From Pseudoalteromonas sp. P1-25 (lineage in GTDB: Bacteria > Pseudomonadota > Gammaproteobacteria > Enterobacterales > Alteromonadaceae), in NCBI RefSeq assembly GCF_001401805.1, contig NZ_LKDW01000033.1, positions 1 to 44,150 on the forward strand: a stretch of DNA of 44,150 nucleotides, given 5' to 3'. The position numbers and the translations under genes were made by a program. Below are positions 27,223 through 37,626 of this stretch, piece after piece. Position 1 is the first letter of the stretch; each line of letters starts with the position of its first letter. Under the pieces are notes generated by a model, which saw only the letters and a program-made list of their open reading frames with translations, ran no database searches and had not been told where the DNA came from.

Positions 27223-27299
27223 GGCGGTTGTAGCTCAGTTGGTAGAGCCCCGGATTGTGATTCCGGTTGTCGCGGGTTCAAGCCCCGTCAATCGCCCCA
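27223..27299 (+). tRNA. tRNA-His (anticodon GTG)
   Basis: A full cloverleaf is seen. The acceptor stem GCGGTTG pairs with CAATCGC with one G-U pair; the extra G at -1 (27223), pairing with C73, is encoded as expected for tRNA-His. The D arm is TAGCTCAGTTGGTAGAGC, the anticodon loop TTGTGAT has GTG at 27257-27259 between CCGGA and TCCGG, the T loop is TTCAAGC, and CCA is encoded at 27297-27299. It stands alone. No 3'-end duplication was noticed in the window. Confidence 0.98.
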
Positions 27300-27533
27300 C
27301 TTTTCTCCTTTTGTTCCTGATTTATCTCCCATTAGTTTTTCAATTTAAATTTATTCACCCATCCTGCTTTACCGAATATTTCACTTTATCAAATACTAAC
27401 TTAGCTTCTGTTTACAATCGCACAATAATGAACCAATATACTTTACATATAAACAGAAAGTGCTACCTTATTAAGGTTTAATAGCATTTAGTATTAGCAA
27501 ACCACCACTTCTTCTTGGGATATTCTAACGAGC

Positions 27534-28862
27534 ATGATCAAACACGCTATTTTTATTTTATTACTTGGTTACCTTTCTTTTGTAAGTTTGAATGCAAAAG
27601 CTCAAAATAATATTTCCTATGTAAAGCTACTTGGTGAACTTAAATATTTAATTTCGCAAAAGCAATTTGACGAAGCATACAAAATTAGTCAAAAGCACTA
27701 TATATATTTGGGCGAGCCCGATTTTGACTACTTGCTTGGGGTTTCGGCGCTAAATTCTAATCTTTCGGCCCCTGCAGTATTTGCATTTGAGCGAGTCATT
27801 GAGGCAAAACCACAGTGGTATGAAGCACGTTTATATTTAGTAAAATCTTATATTGCAGCCAATAATTTACCTGCGGCTAACGCTCAAGCTACGCTAATAA
27901 TTAATACAGCCACTTCACCTGAAGCTGTGAAAAAAGCGGCTCATTCTTTATTAGAAGCATCGCAGCGTAAGCAGCGCTTAACTGAGCGTACTTATGATCA
28001 AAGCATTGAGATTGCATATGGTGTAGATGGTAACGTGAATGCAGGCACTTCTGAGGATACAATTTTAATCCCTAACTTGGGCGAATTTTTACTATCGCCA
28101 AAAAGCAAAAGCAGCGACGATAATTATATAAAGCTAAATTATAAAGGCCGTTACTTTTACCCTATAGACCAACATAGCGCTTTTGCTTTAGGTGTAAACA
28201 CCGATTGGTACAAATTTAATGAGCTATCTGAATATGACCGCGTAAATACCAATGTTTCAGGTCGATACCAACAGGCGTTAAATAATAACACCCTTTGGTA
28301 TTTGCAAGTCGGTATTACACCTTTACTACTAGATGGTGAGCTATACAGAACTGAAACATCACTAACAAGTGGCGCTAGTTACCAATTCAATAAACAATTA
28401 AGTGTATTTGGCGCATTATCAGTTGGCCTTATGAATAATACATTTGATGATAAGTTAGATAACACTTTTTATACTCTTAATGTAGGTGCAAGTTACCTGT
28501 CTAAAAAGTGGTATCAAAGTGTAAGCGCAAACTTTAAAAATGAAAGCGCTAACATTGATGAAGGTGAATTTAATGCAAGGCACATTAGTGGGGTTTACTA
28601 TCAAATAAACGCATTACTTAGCCAACATTGGCAAGTCTCTGCGCAAACAGGGTATCAATGGATTGAACATCAGGATAAACACCCGCTATTTCTTCAAGAG
28701 CGAAGTGATAATTTATTGATACTTTCGAGCTCATTACGCTACTCAGTTAATAAAAGTTTAGCAGTGCAATTAGCATTGAACTACCAAGACAAAACCAGTG
28801 ATATTTCGTTGTTCGAATACGATCGCTTTGATACCAATTTAAGCGCAAGTTACTCATTCTGA
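27534..28862 (+). CDS. Outer-membrane protein with TPR region and C-terminal beta-barrel (Slam-like layout)
   Basis: 442 residues: signal peptide (cut near 24, LNAKAQ), a helical TPR-like periplasmic part (about 30-150; LISQKQFDEAYKISQKH, LGVSALNSNLSAPAVFAFERVIEAKPQWYEARLYL), then about 285 residues of alternating amphipathic strands ending in Phe (SASYSF), as in outer-membrane barrels. The number of strand-like stretches fits roughly 14 strands. TPR plus barrel is the layout of Slam (surface lipoprotein assembly modulator, DUF560); it is found two genes upstream of a giant lipoprotein, a plausible substrate. Sequence-level membership of DUF560 is not shown. It is the first gene of a six-gene run; its ribosome site is weak. 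Confidence 0.75.
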   Translation: MIKHAIFILLLGYLSFVSLNAKAQNNISYVKLLGELKYLISQKQFDEAYKISQKHYIYLGEPDFDYLLGVSALNSNLSAPAVFAFERVIEAKPQWYEARLYLVKSYIAANNLPAANAQATLIINTATSPEAVKKAAHSLLEASQRKQRLTERTYDQSIEIAYGVDGNVNAGTSEDTILIPNLGEFLLSPKSKSSDDNYIKLNYKGRYFYPIDQHSAFALGVNTDWYKFNELSEYDRVNTNVSGRYQQALNNNTLWYLQVGITPLLLDGELYRTETSLTSGASYQFNKQLSVFGALSVGLMNNTFDDKLDNTFYTLNVGASYLSKKWYQSVSANFKNESANIDEGEFNARHISGVYYQINALLSQHWQVSAQTGYQWIEHQDKHPLFLQERSDNLLILSSSLRYSVNKSLAVQLALNYQDKTSDISLFEYDRFDTNLSASYSF

Positions 28863-28873
28863 TTAAGGTACTT

Positions 28874-30025
28874 ATGAAACATTTAATTCCGGTATTATCC
28901 ACCTTACTTTGCGTGAGTTTTTATTCTCAAGCAAGCACCACAGTGGCAGGAAAAACTATTTTAGCCCGAGGCGCTGTACTGGCTACAGATGCCGAATCCG
29001 CCCAACAGCGAACCCTAAAGCGACGCGATACGGTATATGATGTTGATAAAATAACAACGGGTGAAAAAAGCAAAGCACAATTTTCAATGTCTGATGGTGG
29101 CTTAATTGCGCTAAAAGAAAACTCTGAGCTAAATATTGCCAACTATGAATTTAATCCAACTACTCAGCAAGGCTCTGCCTCTATTGAACTAATAAAAGGC
29201 GGGCTGCGTTCTATCTCGGGTGTTATTAAAAAAAATGGTGGCGCGTATAGCGTAAAAACACCGGTTGGATCAATTGGTATTCGAGGTACTCATTTTGAGC
29301 TACAGCTTGTAGATGGTGACATGTATGTAGCTGTTTGGGATGGCGCAATAGATTTAACATTGGAAGATCAAAGCATTGTATCTCTTGGTAGTAATGAGCC
29401 TTTTTCTTTTGCACAGGTCACTTCATTAGGGCGTGTTATTAAAACAACACAGGCACCTGCTGTTTTTACACAAACCATAGCGAGCATAAGTGATGACACA
29501 AATACTATTAGTGGTGACACAAGTGCTGAGCAACCCACAGAGCAGCAATCAATAGTACAAAACAATACTTCAGAAAAAACTATAGATGCCGATATATCAG
29601 TAACTGATGTTTACGCACAGCAGCAATTTCAGGCGGTAAATGATGCAACTTTAATTGACCAAATCGCGCAGCGCCAAGGTGTTTTTAATTATCAAGCAAC
29701 CAGTTTTGATGTGTCGTCGAGCCTTGGCGAGGTAAGTGACTTTTCTATGTCTATGTCAGTCGATTTTGATAACGGCACAGTACCCGATGGTGAAATCAGC
29801 TTTAATGATGCAGGGGGAAATTGGTACGCAGCTTACAGCGGCTTAATCGATTTAACCAAGCTGGATTTAGCCGTTACATTCGCTTCTCACAATAACAATA
29901 AAGCAACAGGCCAAATTGATGCTGTGTTTTTGAATGACATAGATACCATCACAGGTGATTTTAGCCTGAGTGAAATAAACAACCCTGCTGTAAACGCTGG
30001 CGGCGATTTTAGACTAGAACCTTAG
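28874..30025 (+). CDS. Periplasmic FecR-domain protein
   Basis: 383 residues with a signal peptide (to about QAS at 20). A FecR domain follows (about 25-160): ARGAVLATDAESAQQRTLKRRD, the conserved ITTGEKSKAQFSMSDGGLIALKENSEL and the hallmark YSVKTPVGSIGIRGTHFEL. No membrane anchor or sigma-regulator N-terminus is present, so this is the soluble periplasmic type and not an anti-sigma factor. The C-terminal 200 residues are acidic and Gln/Ser/Thr-rich with a possible second beta-domain (SSLGEVSDFSMSMSVDFD). AAGG lies 6 nt before its ATG, 11 bp after the barrel gene stop. A partner of the CHASE2 sensor downstream is likely. Confidence 0.88.
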   Translation: MKHLIPVLSTLLCVSFYSQASTTVAGKTILARGAVLATDAESAQQRTLKRRDTVYDVDKITTGEKSKAQFSMSDGGLIALKENSELNIANYEFNPTTQQGSASIELIKGGLRSISGVIKKNGGAYSVKTPVGSIGIRGTHFELQLVDGDMYVAVWDGAIDLTLEDQSIVSLGSNEPFSFAQVTSLGRVIKTTQAPAVFTQTIASISDDTNTISGDTSAEQPTEQQSIVQNNTSEKTIDADISVTDVYAQQQFQAVNDATLIDQIAQRQGVFNYQATSFDVSSSLGEVSDFSMSMSVDFDNGTVPDGEISFNDAGGNWYAAYSGLIDLTKLDLAVTFASHNNNKATGQIDAVFLNDIDTITGDFSLSEINNPAVNAGGDFRLEP

Positions 30026-30111
30026 GTAACCTGCACTTTAGGTAACAATTTTTTTTACTCGTATTCAGTTTAAGTAATTTGAATACAAAGCTATTTATTG
30101 GAGTATGTAGA

Positions 30112-33100
30112 ATGACAGCAAAGAACCTTTTTTTGCTCGGTTTAATGGTTTTTTTGCTTAGTGCGTGTGGGGGCTCTGATGAAACAGCACAACAAAACTC
30201 AGAACAGCTACCTGTAGAACAAGTTACACCCACCCCTTCTGCTACACCCATAAATCTTACTGGTATAGCCGGTAACTCTATTGTTACTAAAACACAGGTG
30301 TCGGGTGCTGTGGCCTCTAGCAGAGGGGTTGTAGGCACAACGGTTGCCAACTCACAAGCTACGATAACTCTTTCACAAGTTAATGAAGTTATACAAGGCA
30401 ATATCACTTTTTTACTTAGCGTGTCTGACCCCGATGGCATTAGCGCAGTAAATTTAGTACTGCCGAGTGTAAATAAAAGCCTAGCACTTTGTACACAAGC
30501 ATGTGGAACAGCTTTTGAGCAGTCAGTTATAGGGTTAAGCCCTTACTTTTATGGCGTTGAGTCTGGTGACCTACGCTTAGAGATATGGATTACCGATAGC
30601 CTTAACAACCAGGTACTTGCAGACGCAGTAACGACTAATTGGCAACCCTACCAAATAGAAGGCATATCGGCACAGCGAGATGGTCAATCAATTAATTTAT
30701 CTTGGCAAGCTAACGATAACTTAAACCGTTACAATATTTACTTAGCTACCGAGGCAGGTGTAACTACAAGTAATGTAAACACACTTGAGAATGGGCAACA
30801 ATTTTTAAGCATATCTGGAACAAGCTTTAATGTAGATGATCTGCTAGCAGATAAAAGCTACCAGGTTTTAATAACCGGTGTAGATGGCAGTGGTGAAAGC
30901 GGCTTTGCAGAAAAAATTAACGTAGCACCGCTAGGTGGAGAGCTAAACTTTGCACCAAATGCCGTTAACGATCAATTTTTAGTGAATGAAGATCAAAGCT
31001 TGCAAGGTAACGTACTAATTAATGACACTGATGAGTACCAAGGGACTCTTTACATAAATACAAACCCTTTGGTTAACCCTCAACATGGCAGTGTTGCCCT
31101 TAGCGAAAGTGGTGATTTTACTTATACCCCACGGGCCAACTTTAATGGCAACGATGCGTTTAGCTACCAAGTAATTAATGAGCTTGGGATGATAGATACC
31201 GGCATTGTAGAAATAACGATTAATGCTGTAAATGATGCGCCCATAGCCCTTGATAACACGTACAACATAAGTGATGACGGAACGTTATTAATTGCCGCGC
31301 CCGGTTTATTAAGCAACGACAGCGATATAGACCAAGATCAACTTACTTTAGATACAACACCGGTTAGCCTTCCGAGTAAAGGCGCTCTTACACTTGCTTC
31401 AGATGGTAGTTTTGAGTATATAGGTAGCGCCAATATGCAAGGCGCGGATAGTTTTCAGTACCGCATTGTTGACCCTCAAGGCGCAGAGGCAATTGCCAGT
31501 GTTACTATTAATGCACAGGATCAAAATAGCCCGCCTACAGCCGTAAACGACAGTTACAGTTTAGATGAAGATACCACACTTGTAGTTGATACAAGCCAGG
31601 GGTTACTTGCCAACGACACAGACCCTAATAATGATACTTTTATTATTGATGATACATACAGTGTAACGCCCGCCCACGGACAATTACAATTAGCTACAGA
31701 CGGTAGCTTTTCGTATATACCTGATGCAAACTACTACGGTATTGATGAATTTAAATACCAAGTAATCGACACGTTAGGTGCTACTGCCACGGCTACCGCG
31801 ACACTAACTATAAATAGCACACCAGATAACCCTAATGCCCAAAAAGATGAGTACCAGTTTCAGTACAACCAAACACTGGTAGTTTCAGCTGAGAATGGCT
31901 TACTTAAAAACGATGTAAACATAGAACCTGGTAATCTCACTGTTAATACAACGCCTGTAGTTAACGTACAAAGTGGTATTTTAACCCTCAACGCTGATGG
32001 TTCATTTTCTTATCAACCTAATTCGGACGCTTTAGATGTTGATAGTTTCACCTATTCTGTTTCCAATGAACAAGGGTTAACTGCAACAGCGCAGGTTGTA
32101 TTAAATAAAACGGGTTCTAATTCGCCTGCTGAAGCGAATGATGATTTTTACACCTTACTAGAAGACAGCCCAGCCACATTGCTAAACGTATTAGAAAACG
32201 ATACCGATGCAAACGGCGATACACTCACTCTTACCGATGTTACAAATACAATAGGTACCGTCCGTATTGTAAATAATAGAATTGAGTATACACCCGAGCC
32301 TGATTACTTTGGTGAAGCAATACTAAACTATTCGATTTCTGATGGTTTTAGCGATAGCACGCCAGTGCAAAGCAACGCTACAGTAACGATCACTATTACA
32401 CCCGTTAATGACGCGCCTACAGCAATGGCAGATAGCGCTGCAATGCAAGAAGATGCGCCGCCAATTTTGGTTGATGTGCTTACCAATGATACCGATGTAG
32501 ACGGTGATAATTTAACAATAACAAGCGTTAGTACCGAATTTGGCTCAGCGAGCATTGCAGATAATAAAATTCAGTACAGTGCTGGGCCTAACGCTAACGG
32601 TGTTGCTATTGTGACGTATAGTATTTCCGATAATAGCGCAGGAGAAGCTAGCGCTACTTTAGAAATAACCATTTCACCCGTTAATGATGCACCAATAGTA
32701 AATGCCGATAGCGTTACCATTACCGAAGATGCTTCTGCCACTTTGATAGATGTATTGAGTAACGATACTGACATAGATGGCGATACTCTAACGCTTTCTA
32801 CTGTGAGTAGTGATAGTGGTAGTGTTTCAATTGTAAATTCGCAAATTCAATACATACCTGATGAAAACGATAATGGCACTGCAACAGTAAACTATACAAT
32901 AACTGACGGTTCGCAAAGTGCTTCTGGGATACTCACAATAACGATTACCCCAGTTAATGATGCCCCCGTAGCAAACGCTGATACCGCAACTATTTTAGAA
33001 GATGCTGCGCCAACAAGTATTAATGTTGTTGGCAACGACACCGATGTAGACAACGATCCACTTGCTATTAGTACAGCAAGCACGAGTACGGGAGCAGTTT

Positions 33101-36100
33101 CAGTATCTGGCAGTAACCTGCTTTACACACCCGAGGCAAATTTTAATGGTCAAACTGTTGTAAGTTATACGCTAACCGACGGCACAACGACTGCCGAAGG
33201 CGTGCTAACAATAACCGTCACGGCAGTTAACGATGCACCTATTGCTAACCCCGACTCAGCGACTATTTTAGAAGATGCCGCCGCAACAAGTATTAATGTA
33301 TTAAGTAATGATACAGATATAGAAAACGATACGCTTTCTATTAGTGCGCTAACGACCACATCAGGTGCAGTTACAAGCGCAGGTAGTGATGTGATATACA
33401 CGCCAGAGGCTAATTTTAATGGACAAGCCACAGTAAACTACACCCTAAGTGATGGCACCGATACAGCTAATGGCGTGCTCACTATAACCGTAACACCAGT
33501 TAACGATGCCCCAGTAGCCAATCCCGACACGGCTACTATTTTAGAAGATGCTGTAACAACAAATATTGATGTATTAAATAATGATACAGATGTAGAAAAC
33601 GACTCGCTTTCTATTAGCAGCGCAAGCGCAAGTACAGGGAGTGTTACAGTGGCCGGTAGCAATCTTGCTTTTACCCCTGAGGCCGACTTTAACGGCCAAG
33701 CAGTTATAAATTATTCCCTATCTGATGGCACCGATACCGCTAGTGGCGTATTAACTATTACGGTTACGCCCGTGAACGATGCGCCGGTGGCAAATCCCGA
33801 CACGGCCACTATTTTAGAAGATGCCGCTGCAACAAGCATCAATGTATTGAGTAACGATACTGATATAGAAAACGATACACTTTCTATTAGTGCCGTCACT
33901 ACTACATCAGGTACAGTAACAAGCGCGGGTAGTGATGTGATTTACACGCCAGAGGCCAATTTTAATGGTCAAGCCACAGTAAATTACACCCTAAGTGATG
34001 GCACCGATACCGCTAATGGCGTACTTACTATAACCGTAACACCAATCAACGATACGCCAGTGGCAAATCCCGATACGGCCACTATTTTAGAAGATGCCGC
34101 TGCAACAAGCATAAACGTATTAAGTAATGATACAGACGCAGAAAACGATACGCTTTCTATTAGTGCTGTTACTGCCACATCAGGTACAGTAACAAGCGCG
34201 GGTAATGATGTGATTTACACGCCAGAGGCCAATTTTAATGGTCAAGCCACAGTAAATTACACCCTAAGTGATGGCACTGATACGGCTAATGGCGTATTAA
34301 CAATTACGGTTACGCCTGTAAATGATGCGCCGGTGGCAAACCCCGACGCGGCCACTATTTTAGAAGATGCCGCCGCAACAAGTATCAATGTATTAAGTAA
34401 TGATACTGATACAGAAAACGATACACTTTCTATTACTTCCGTAAGTACTAATGTGGGCGGTATTTCGAGCTCTGGCAACAACGTTATATACACGCCAGAA
34501 ACTAACTTTCATGGACAAGTGATCGTAAATTATACACTGAGCGATGGTACAGACACAGCACCTGGAACATTAACTATTAACGTAACCCCTGTGAATGACG
34601 CACCTGTTGCACAGCCTGATTCAGCGACTTTAAATGAAGATGCCCCTGAAACTACAATTGACGTTATAAGCAATGACAGCGATGCAGATGCAACCGATAC
34701 CTTAACTATAACAGCCGTTATAGCGGATATTGGTACAGCGAGTGTTGAAAATAATGAAATTAAATATACCCCCGCCTTAAATAGTGAAAGCATAGCAACA
34801 CTTACCTACACGTTGAGTGATGGCACTGATGAGGTGCAAGGTAATTTGACTATTACAATAGTAGCAATTAACGATGCGCCAACAGCAGTAGACCAAACTT
34901 TTTCTATCGGTGAAAATGCCATAGATGAAGAGACAATTGGTACGATTACAGCGTCTGACATTGAAAATAACAGCCTCACTTTTAGCTTAAGCGGTGGCGA
35001 AACCTCATTATTTAATATTGATAGTAATAGTGGATTATTAACCGTAAACGGTAGCAACGCTTTTAATTTTGAAACAGCGACACAACACACAGTGAATGTC
35101 GATATTACTGATAATGGCTCTCCAAATGAAACGACTACAATAACCATTAATGTAAATATTACAGATGAAGAAGATCCACTAATTCCTGTCGAGGATGAAA
35201 CATTTGGACGAGCACTTAGCGAACAGCTAGACCTTTCGAGCGTTTTTTCAAATGGTGAATTTAACGATAGCATTGAGCTTAACACTAACCTTTATTTTGT
35301 GGGATACAATAACAACACAGATACAGATATTATTGTTGTTTCTTATACCAATACGGGCGATTTAAACACTGCATTTAATAGCAGCGGCTTTAAAACGATA
35401 GATCTGGGTGAAGATGAAAAAGGTACCGCTATTATCTCTGGCAATGGTGAGTTATTTATAGGTTATTCAAGCTTTAATGGCTCAGAAACTGAAGCATGTT
35501 TATTAAAAATGAGTACTACAGGCATTATAAGTACTAACTCTGGTGACGCTAACAGCGGTACTAAATGTACAACACTTGGGAGTGAATCTGTAATAAATGA
35601 CCTTGAGTTTACCGATAATAAAATACAAGGCGTTGGTTACTCTATCAATGGCTCAGACAAAGACAGTTTATTTCTTAAATTTGATGTGTCGACGCTTGCT
35701 TACGAATCAGGCAGCCCCGGTATAGTGGATGTAAGTGGTGAAAACCGTGATGATGAATCACACGCTATTAAAAACTTTGGTAACTCTGATTTACTCGTAG
35801 TAGGTAGTGCCATAGGCGAAGAAGGTGATTTAGATGCAACCATTAGGTACCTTATTCCTGATGGCAATAATAACGGCAGCTTTAACTCAGGCGATGCGCT
35901 TATATTAGATTTATCGGACGAAGAAGGTGACGATGAGCTACTTGCCATTGGTGGTATAGACGCGGTTAATTTTACTGCCTATTTAGGGGGATATTTTACT
36001 CGCTCGTCTGGTGAAAAAGAAGCGGTTATGATTTCAGTTGATCGCTTTGGCGATATTAATGAAGAAATGTCAATTTACAATATTGATGGGAATTCGGGCT

Positions 36101-37623
36101 CAAGTAACGGCAGTGCGCGAGTTACTGGTGTAAAGTACGCACCTTTGAGCAATCAAATAATCCTCTCTGGTACTACAGGTATTGAAGCCACTGATGATGC
36201 TCACAACGAGCAACTATTTTCGGCGCGAGTCTCTGTACCTGATGGCACACTAGACACTAGTTACGGCAATTCAGGCATAAATATTATTTCCAATGTTATC
36301 AGTCATCAAACTGCTAATGCATCGACTATTGATGAAAATGGCACGCTATGGCTATCCGGCAGGTTTAACGATTCATCTAATGAGCCTTTCATAACGTCAA
36401 TAACGAGTAATGCAAATTTAAACACCGACTTTTCTATAGATGGCTACACAAGCTTAAACGATCTAAGTATTAGCTCGAATGATCTATCAATGGATGTATT
36501 GCAATTACAAACTGGCACGCACGCAGATAAGTACTTAACGGCGTCTGTAACGCAACTTAATACTAACAATAAGTTAGTGCTGACTCGCTATACTAATGCA
36601 GGTGTTATTGATACCAGCTTTAGTCTTGATGGTAATAAAGCCCTAGATATTAATGTTGCGTTTAAAACCATTAAAATAAAAGAGCTTAGCGATAGTAGTA
36701 TTATTATTGCAGGTACACTTATAAACGGTGTAAATGAAGAAGGCTTTATAGCAAAAGTGGACCAAGACGGTTACCTAGATAAAAACTTTGCTGACGAAGG
36801 AATTTATACCACTGTAGACATTTTAAATACCGATATTAGCTTTGCTGATGTTGCTATCGATAGCAGTGGCTATATTGTGGCTGTAGGGACAGCGACTAAT
36901 GCTTTGAGTGTTACTAATTCGTTTGCAACCATGTTAAAAAGTGATGGTAAATTAGAAAATAGTTTTGGTACAAGCGGTGCTTACTATGGCAACGTAAATG
37001 AGTTTTTTGAAACGCTTTATATAGACGCAAATAAAGATATATATATTGCAGGTAAGCAAGTATCTGGCAGTAGCTCGCAATTAACCATGCTAAAAATAGA
37101 CGATGATGCTAACGAGATATTTACCTATACCGATAGCCGCTCCTTTAGTGATATAAATAACAGAGCAACAAAAATACTCGCCGATAACGCGGCTAACCTC
37201 TATTTAATAGCTAATGATGGCACCACGCCAAACCTAGCAGTGATTATTAAGTTACAACCCGATGGTAGCGAAGATTTAAGCTTTGCCACGAGTGGTATAG
37301 GGCAATATGAACTCGCTTCAAGTGCTGACACAAAAGTGAACGATGCAGCAATTGACACTAATGGTAATATTATCCTTAGCGGTATGAGTGATTCAAAAGG
37401 GTTAATCGCACGCATATTAGCTGATGGCACTATCGATACCTTATTTGGAGAAAATATGCGGGGTTATTATCAAGCAGTTCAATGTGATGGTACGCATGAA
37501 TTTACGTCAATGCTGTTACAAACGAACAATCAAATCATACTTAATAGCACATGCTTTAATAACGGCTCTAATAACGTTAGCTTATCTAAATTTAACTTTT
37601 ACCCAGATGGAATTAAGCCCTAA
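30112..37623 (+). CDS. Giant repeat lipoprotein: FN3, about 15 cadherin-like/tandem-95 repeats, delta-60 repeats
   Basis: 2503 residues. A lipoprotein signal with lipobox LLSAC and then Gly-Gly-Ser indicates an outer-membrane lipoprotein. After about 150 residues there is an FN3-like domain (ISAQRDGQSINLSWQAN), then roughly 15 Ig/cadherin-like repeats of about 91 residues from near 280 to 1600, each with VNDAP, SNDTDxxxDTL (likely calcium-binding) and YTLSDGT motifs, then one cadherin-type repeat (FSIGENA...). The last 800 residues carry delta-60 repeats (G-x-[LI]-D-x-x-[FY]-G-x-x-G, for example GTLDTSYGNSGI, GYLDKNFADEGI, GKLENSFGTSGA). The start is ATG 30112, with GGAG 8 nt upstream. Likely a surface adhesin or matrix protein. 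No type I secretion C-terminus or LPXTG is seen. Confidence 0.9.
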   Translation: MTAKNLFLLGLMVFLLSACGGSDETAQQNSEQLPVEQVTPTPSATPINLTGIAGNSIVTKTQVSGAVASSRGVVGTTVANSQATITLSQVNEVIQGNITFLLSVSDPDGISAVNLVLPSVNKSLALCTQACGTAFEQSVIGLSPYFYGVESGDLRLEIWITDSLNNQVLADAVTTNWQPYQIEGISAQRDGQSINLSWQANDNLNRYNIYLATEAGVTTSNVNTLENGQQFLSISGTSFNVDDLLADKSYQVLITGVDGSGESGFAEKINVAPLGGELNFAPNAVNDQFLVNEDQSLQGNVLINDTDEYQGTLYINTNPLVNPQHGSVALSESGDFTYTPRANFNGNDAFSYQVINELGMIDTGIVEITINAVNDAPIALDNTYNISDDGTLLIAAPGLLSNDSDIDQDQLTLDTTPVSLPSKGALTLASDGSFEYIGSANMQGADSFQYRIVDPQGAEAIASVTINAQDQNSPPTAVNDSYSLDEDTTLVVDTSQGLLANDTDPNNDTFIIDDTYSVTPAHGQLQLATDGSFSYIPDANYYGIDEFKYQVIDTLGATATATATLTINSTPDNPNAQKDEYQFQYNQTLVVSAENGLLKNDVNIEPGNLTVNTTPVVNVQSGILTLNADGSFSYQPNSDALDVDSFTYSVSNEQGLTATAQVVLNKTGSNSPAEANDDFYTLLEDSPATLLNVLENDTDANGDTLTLTDVTNTIGTVRIVNNRIEYTPEPDYFGEAILNYSISDGFSDSTPVQSNATVTITITPVNDAPTAMADSAAMQEDAPPILVDVLTNDTDVDGDNLTITSVSTEFGSASIADNKIQYSAGPNANGVAIVTYSISDNSAGEASATLEITISPVNDAPIVNADSVTITEDASATLIDVLSNDTDIDGDTLTLSTVSSDSGSVSIVNSQIQYIPDENDNGTATVNYTITDGSQSASGILTITITPVNDAPVANADTATILEDAAPTSINVVGNDTDVDNDPLAISTASTSTGAVSVSGSNLLYTPEANFNGQTVVSYTLTDGTTTAEGVLTITVTAVNDAPIANPDSATILEDAAATSINVLSNDTDIENDTLSISALTTTSGAVTSAGSDVIYTPEANFNGQATVNYTLSDGTDTANGVLTITVTPVNDAPVANPDTATILEDAVTTNIDVLNNDTDVENDSLSISSASASTGSVTVAGSNLAFTPEADFNGQAVINYSLSDGTDTASGVLTITVTPVNDAPVANPDTATILEDAAATSINVLSNDTDIENDTLSISAVTTTSGTVTSAGSDVIYTPEANFNGQATVNYTLSDGTDTANGVLTITVTPINDTPVANPDTATILEDAAATSINVLSNDTDAENDTLSISAVTATSGTVTSAGNDVIYTPEANFNGQATVNYTLSDGTDTANGVLTITVTPVNDAPVANPDAATILEDAAATSINVLSNDTDTENDTLSITSVSTNVGGISSSGNNVIYTPETNFHGQVIVNYTLSDGTDTAPGTLTINVTPVNDAPVAQPDSATLNEDAPETTIDVISNDSDADATDTLTITAVIADIGTASVENNEIKYTPALNSESIATLTYTLSDGTDEVQGNLTITIVAINDAPTAVDQTFSIGENAIDEETIGTITASDIENNSLTFSLSGGETSLFNIDSNSGLLTVNGSNAFNFETATQHTVNVDITDNGSPNETTTITINVNITDEEDPLIPVEDETFGRALSEQLDLSSVFSNGEFNDSIELNTNLYFVGYNNNTDTDIIVVSYTNTGDLNTAFNSSGFKTIDLGEDEKGTAIISGNGELFIGYSSFNGSETEACLLKMSTTGIISTNSGDANSGTKCTTLGSESVINDLEFTDNKIQGVGYSINGSDKDSLFLKFDVSTLAYESGSPGIVDVSGENRDDESHAIKNFGNSDLLVVGSAIGEEGDLDATIRYLIPDGNNNGSFNSGDALILDLSDEEGDDELLAIGGIDAVNFTAYLGGYFTRSSGEKEAVMISVDRFGDINEEMSIYNIDGNSGSSNGSARVTGVKYAPLSNQIILSGTTGIEATDDAHNEQLFSARVSVPDGTLDTSYGNSGINIISNVISHQTANASTIDENGTLWLSGRFNDSSNEPFITSITSNANLNTDFSIDGYTSLNDLSISSNDLSMDVLQLQTGTHADKYLTASVTQLNTNNKLVLTRYTNAGVIDTSFSLDGNKALDINVAFKTIKIKELSDSSIIIAGTLINGVNEEGFIAKVDQDGYLDKNFADEGIYTTVDILNTDISFADVAIDSSGYIVAVGTATNALSVTNSFATMLKSDGKLENSFGTSGAYYGNVNEFFETLYIDANKDIYIAGKQVSGSSSQLTMLKIDDDANEIFTYTDSRSFSDINNRATKILADNAANLYLIANDGTTPNLAVIIKLQPDGSEDLSFATSGIGQYELASSADTKVNDAAIDTNGNIILSGMSDSKGLIARILADGTIDTLFGENMRGYYQAVQCDGTHEFTSMLLQTNNQIILNSTCFNNGSNNVSLSKFNFYPDGIKP
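33222..34588 (+). repeat. Near-identical 273-bp coding repeats in the giant lipoprotein gene
   Basis: Repeat units begin near 33222, 33496, 33769, 34042 and 34315 with a 273-bp period. The units at 33222, 33769 and 34042 are almost identical at DNA level over most of their length, while the one at 33496 differs more. The pattern suggests recent duplication or gene conversion. Confidence 0.85.
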
Positions 37624-37626
37624 ATC

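Noticed and set aside
27045..27281. Minus-strand frame across the tRNA gene
   Set aside because: It includes the antisense of the tRNA and has no recognisable protein character.
27223..27299. tRNA-His as an integration site for a mobile island
   Set aside because: No integrase gene and no repeated tRNA 3' end were seen; the following operon looks chromosomal in style.
30009..30440. A 143-codon minus-strand frame, and a series of similar minus frames across 32328-35948
   Set aside because: All lie opposite the giant lipoprotein gene and recur with its 273-bp period; they are mirror frames of the repeats.
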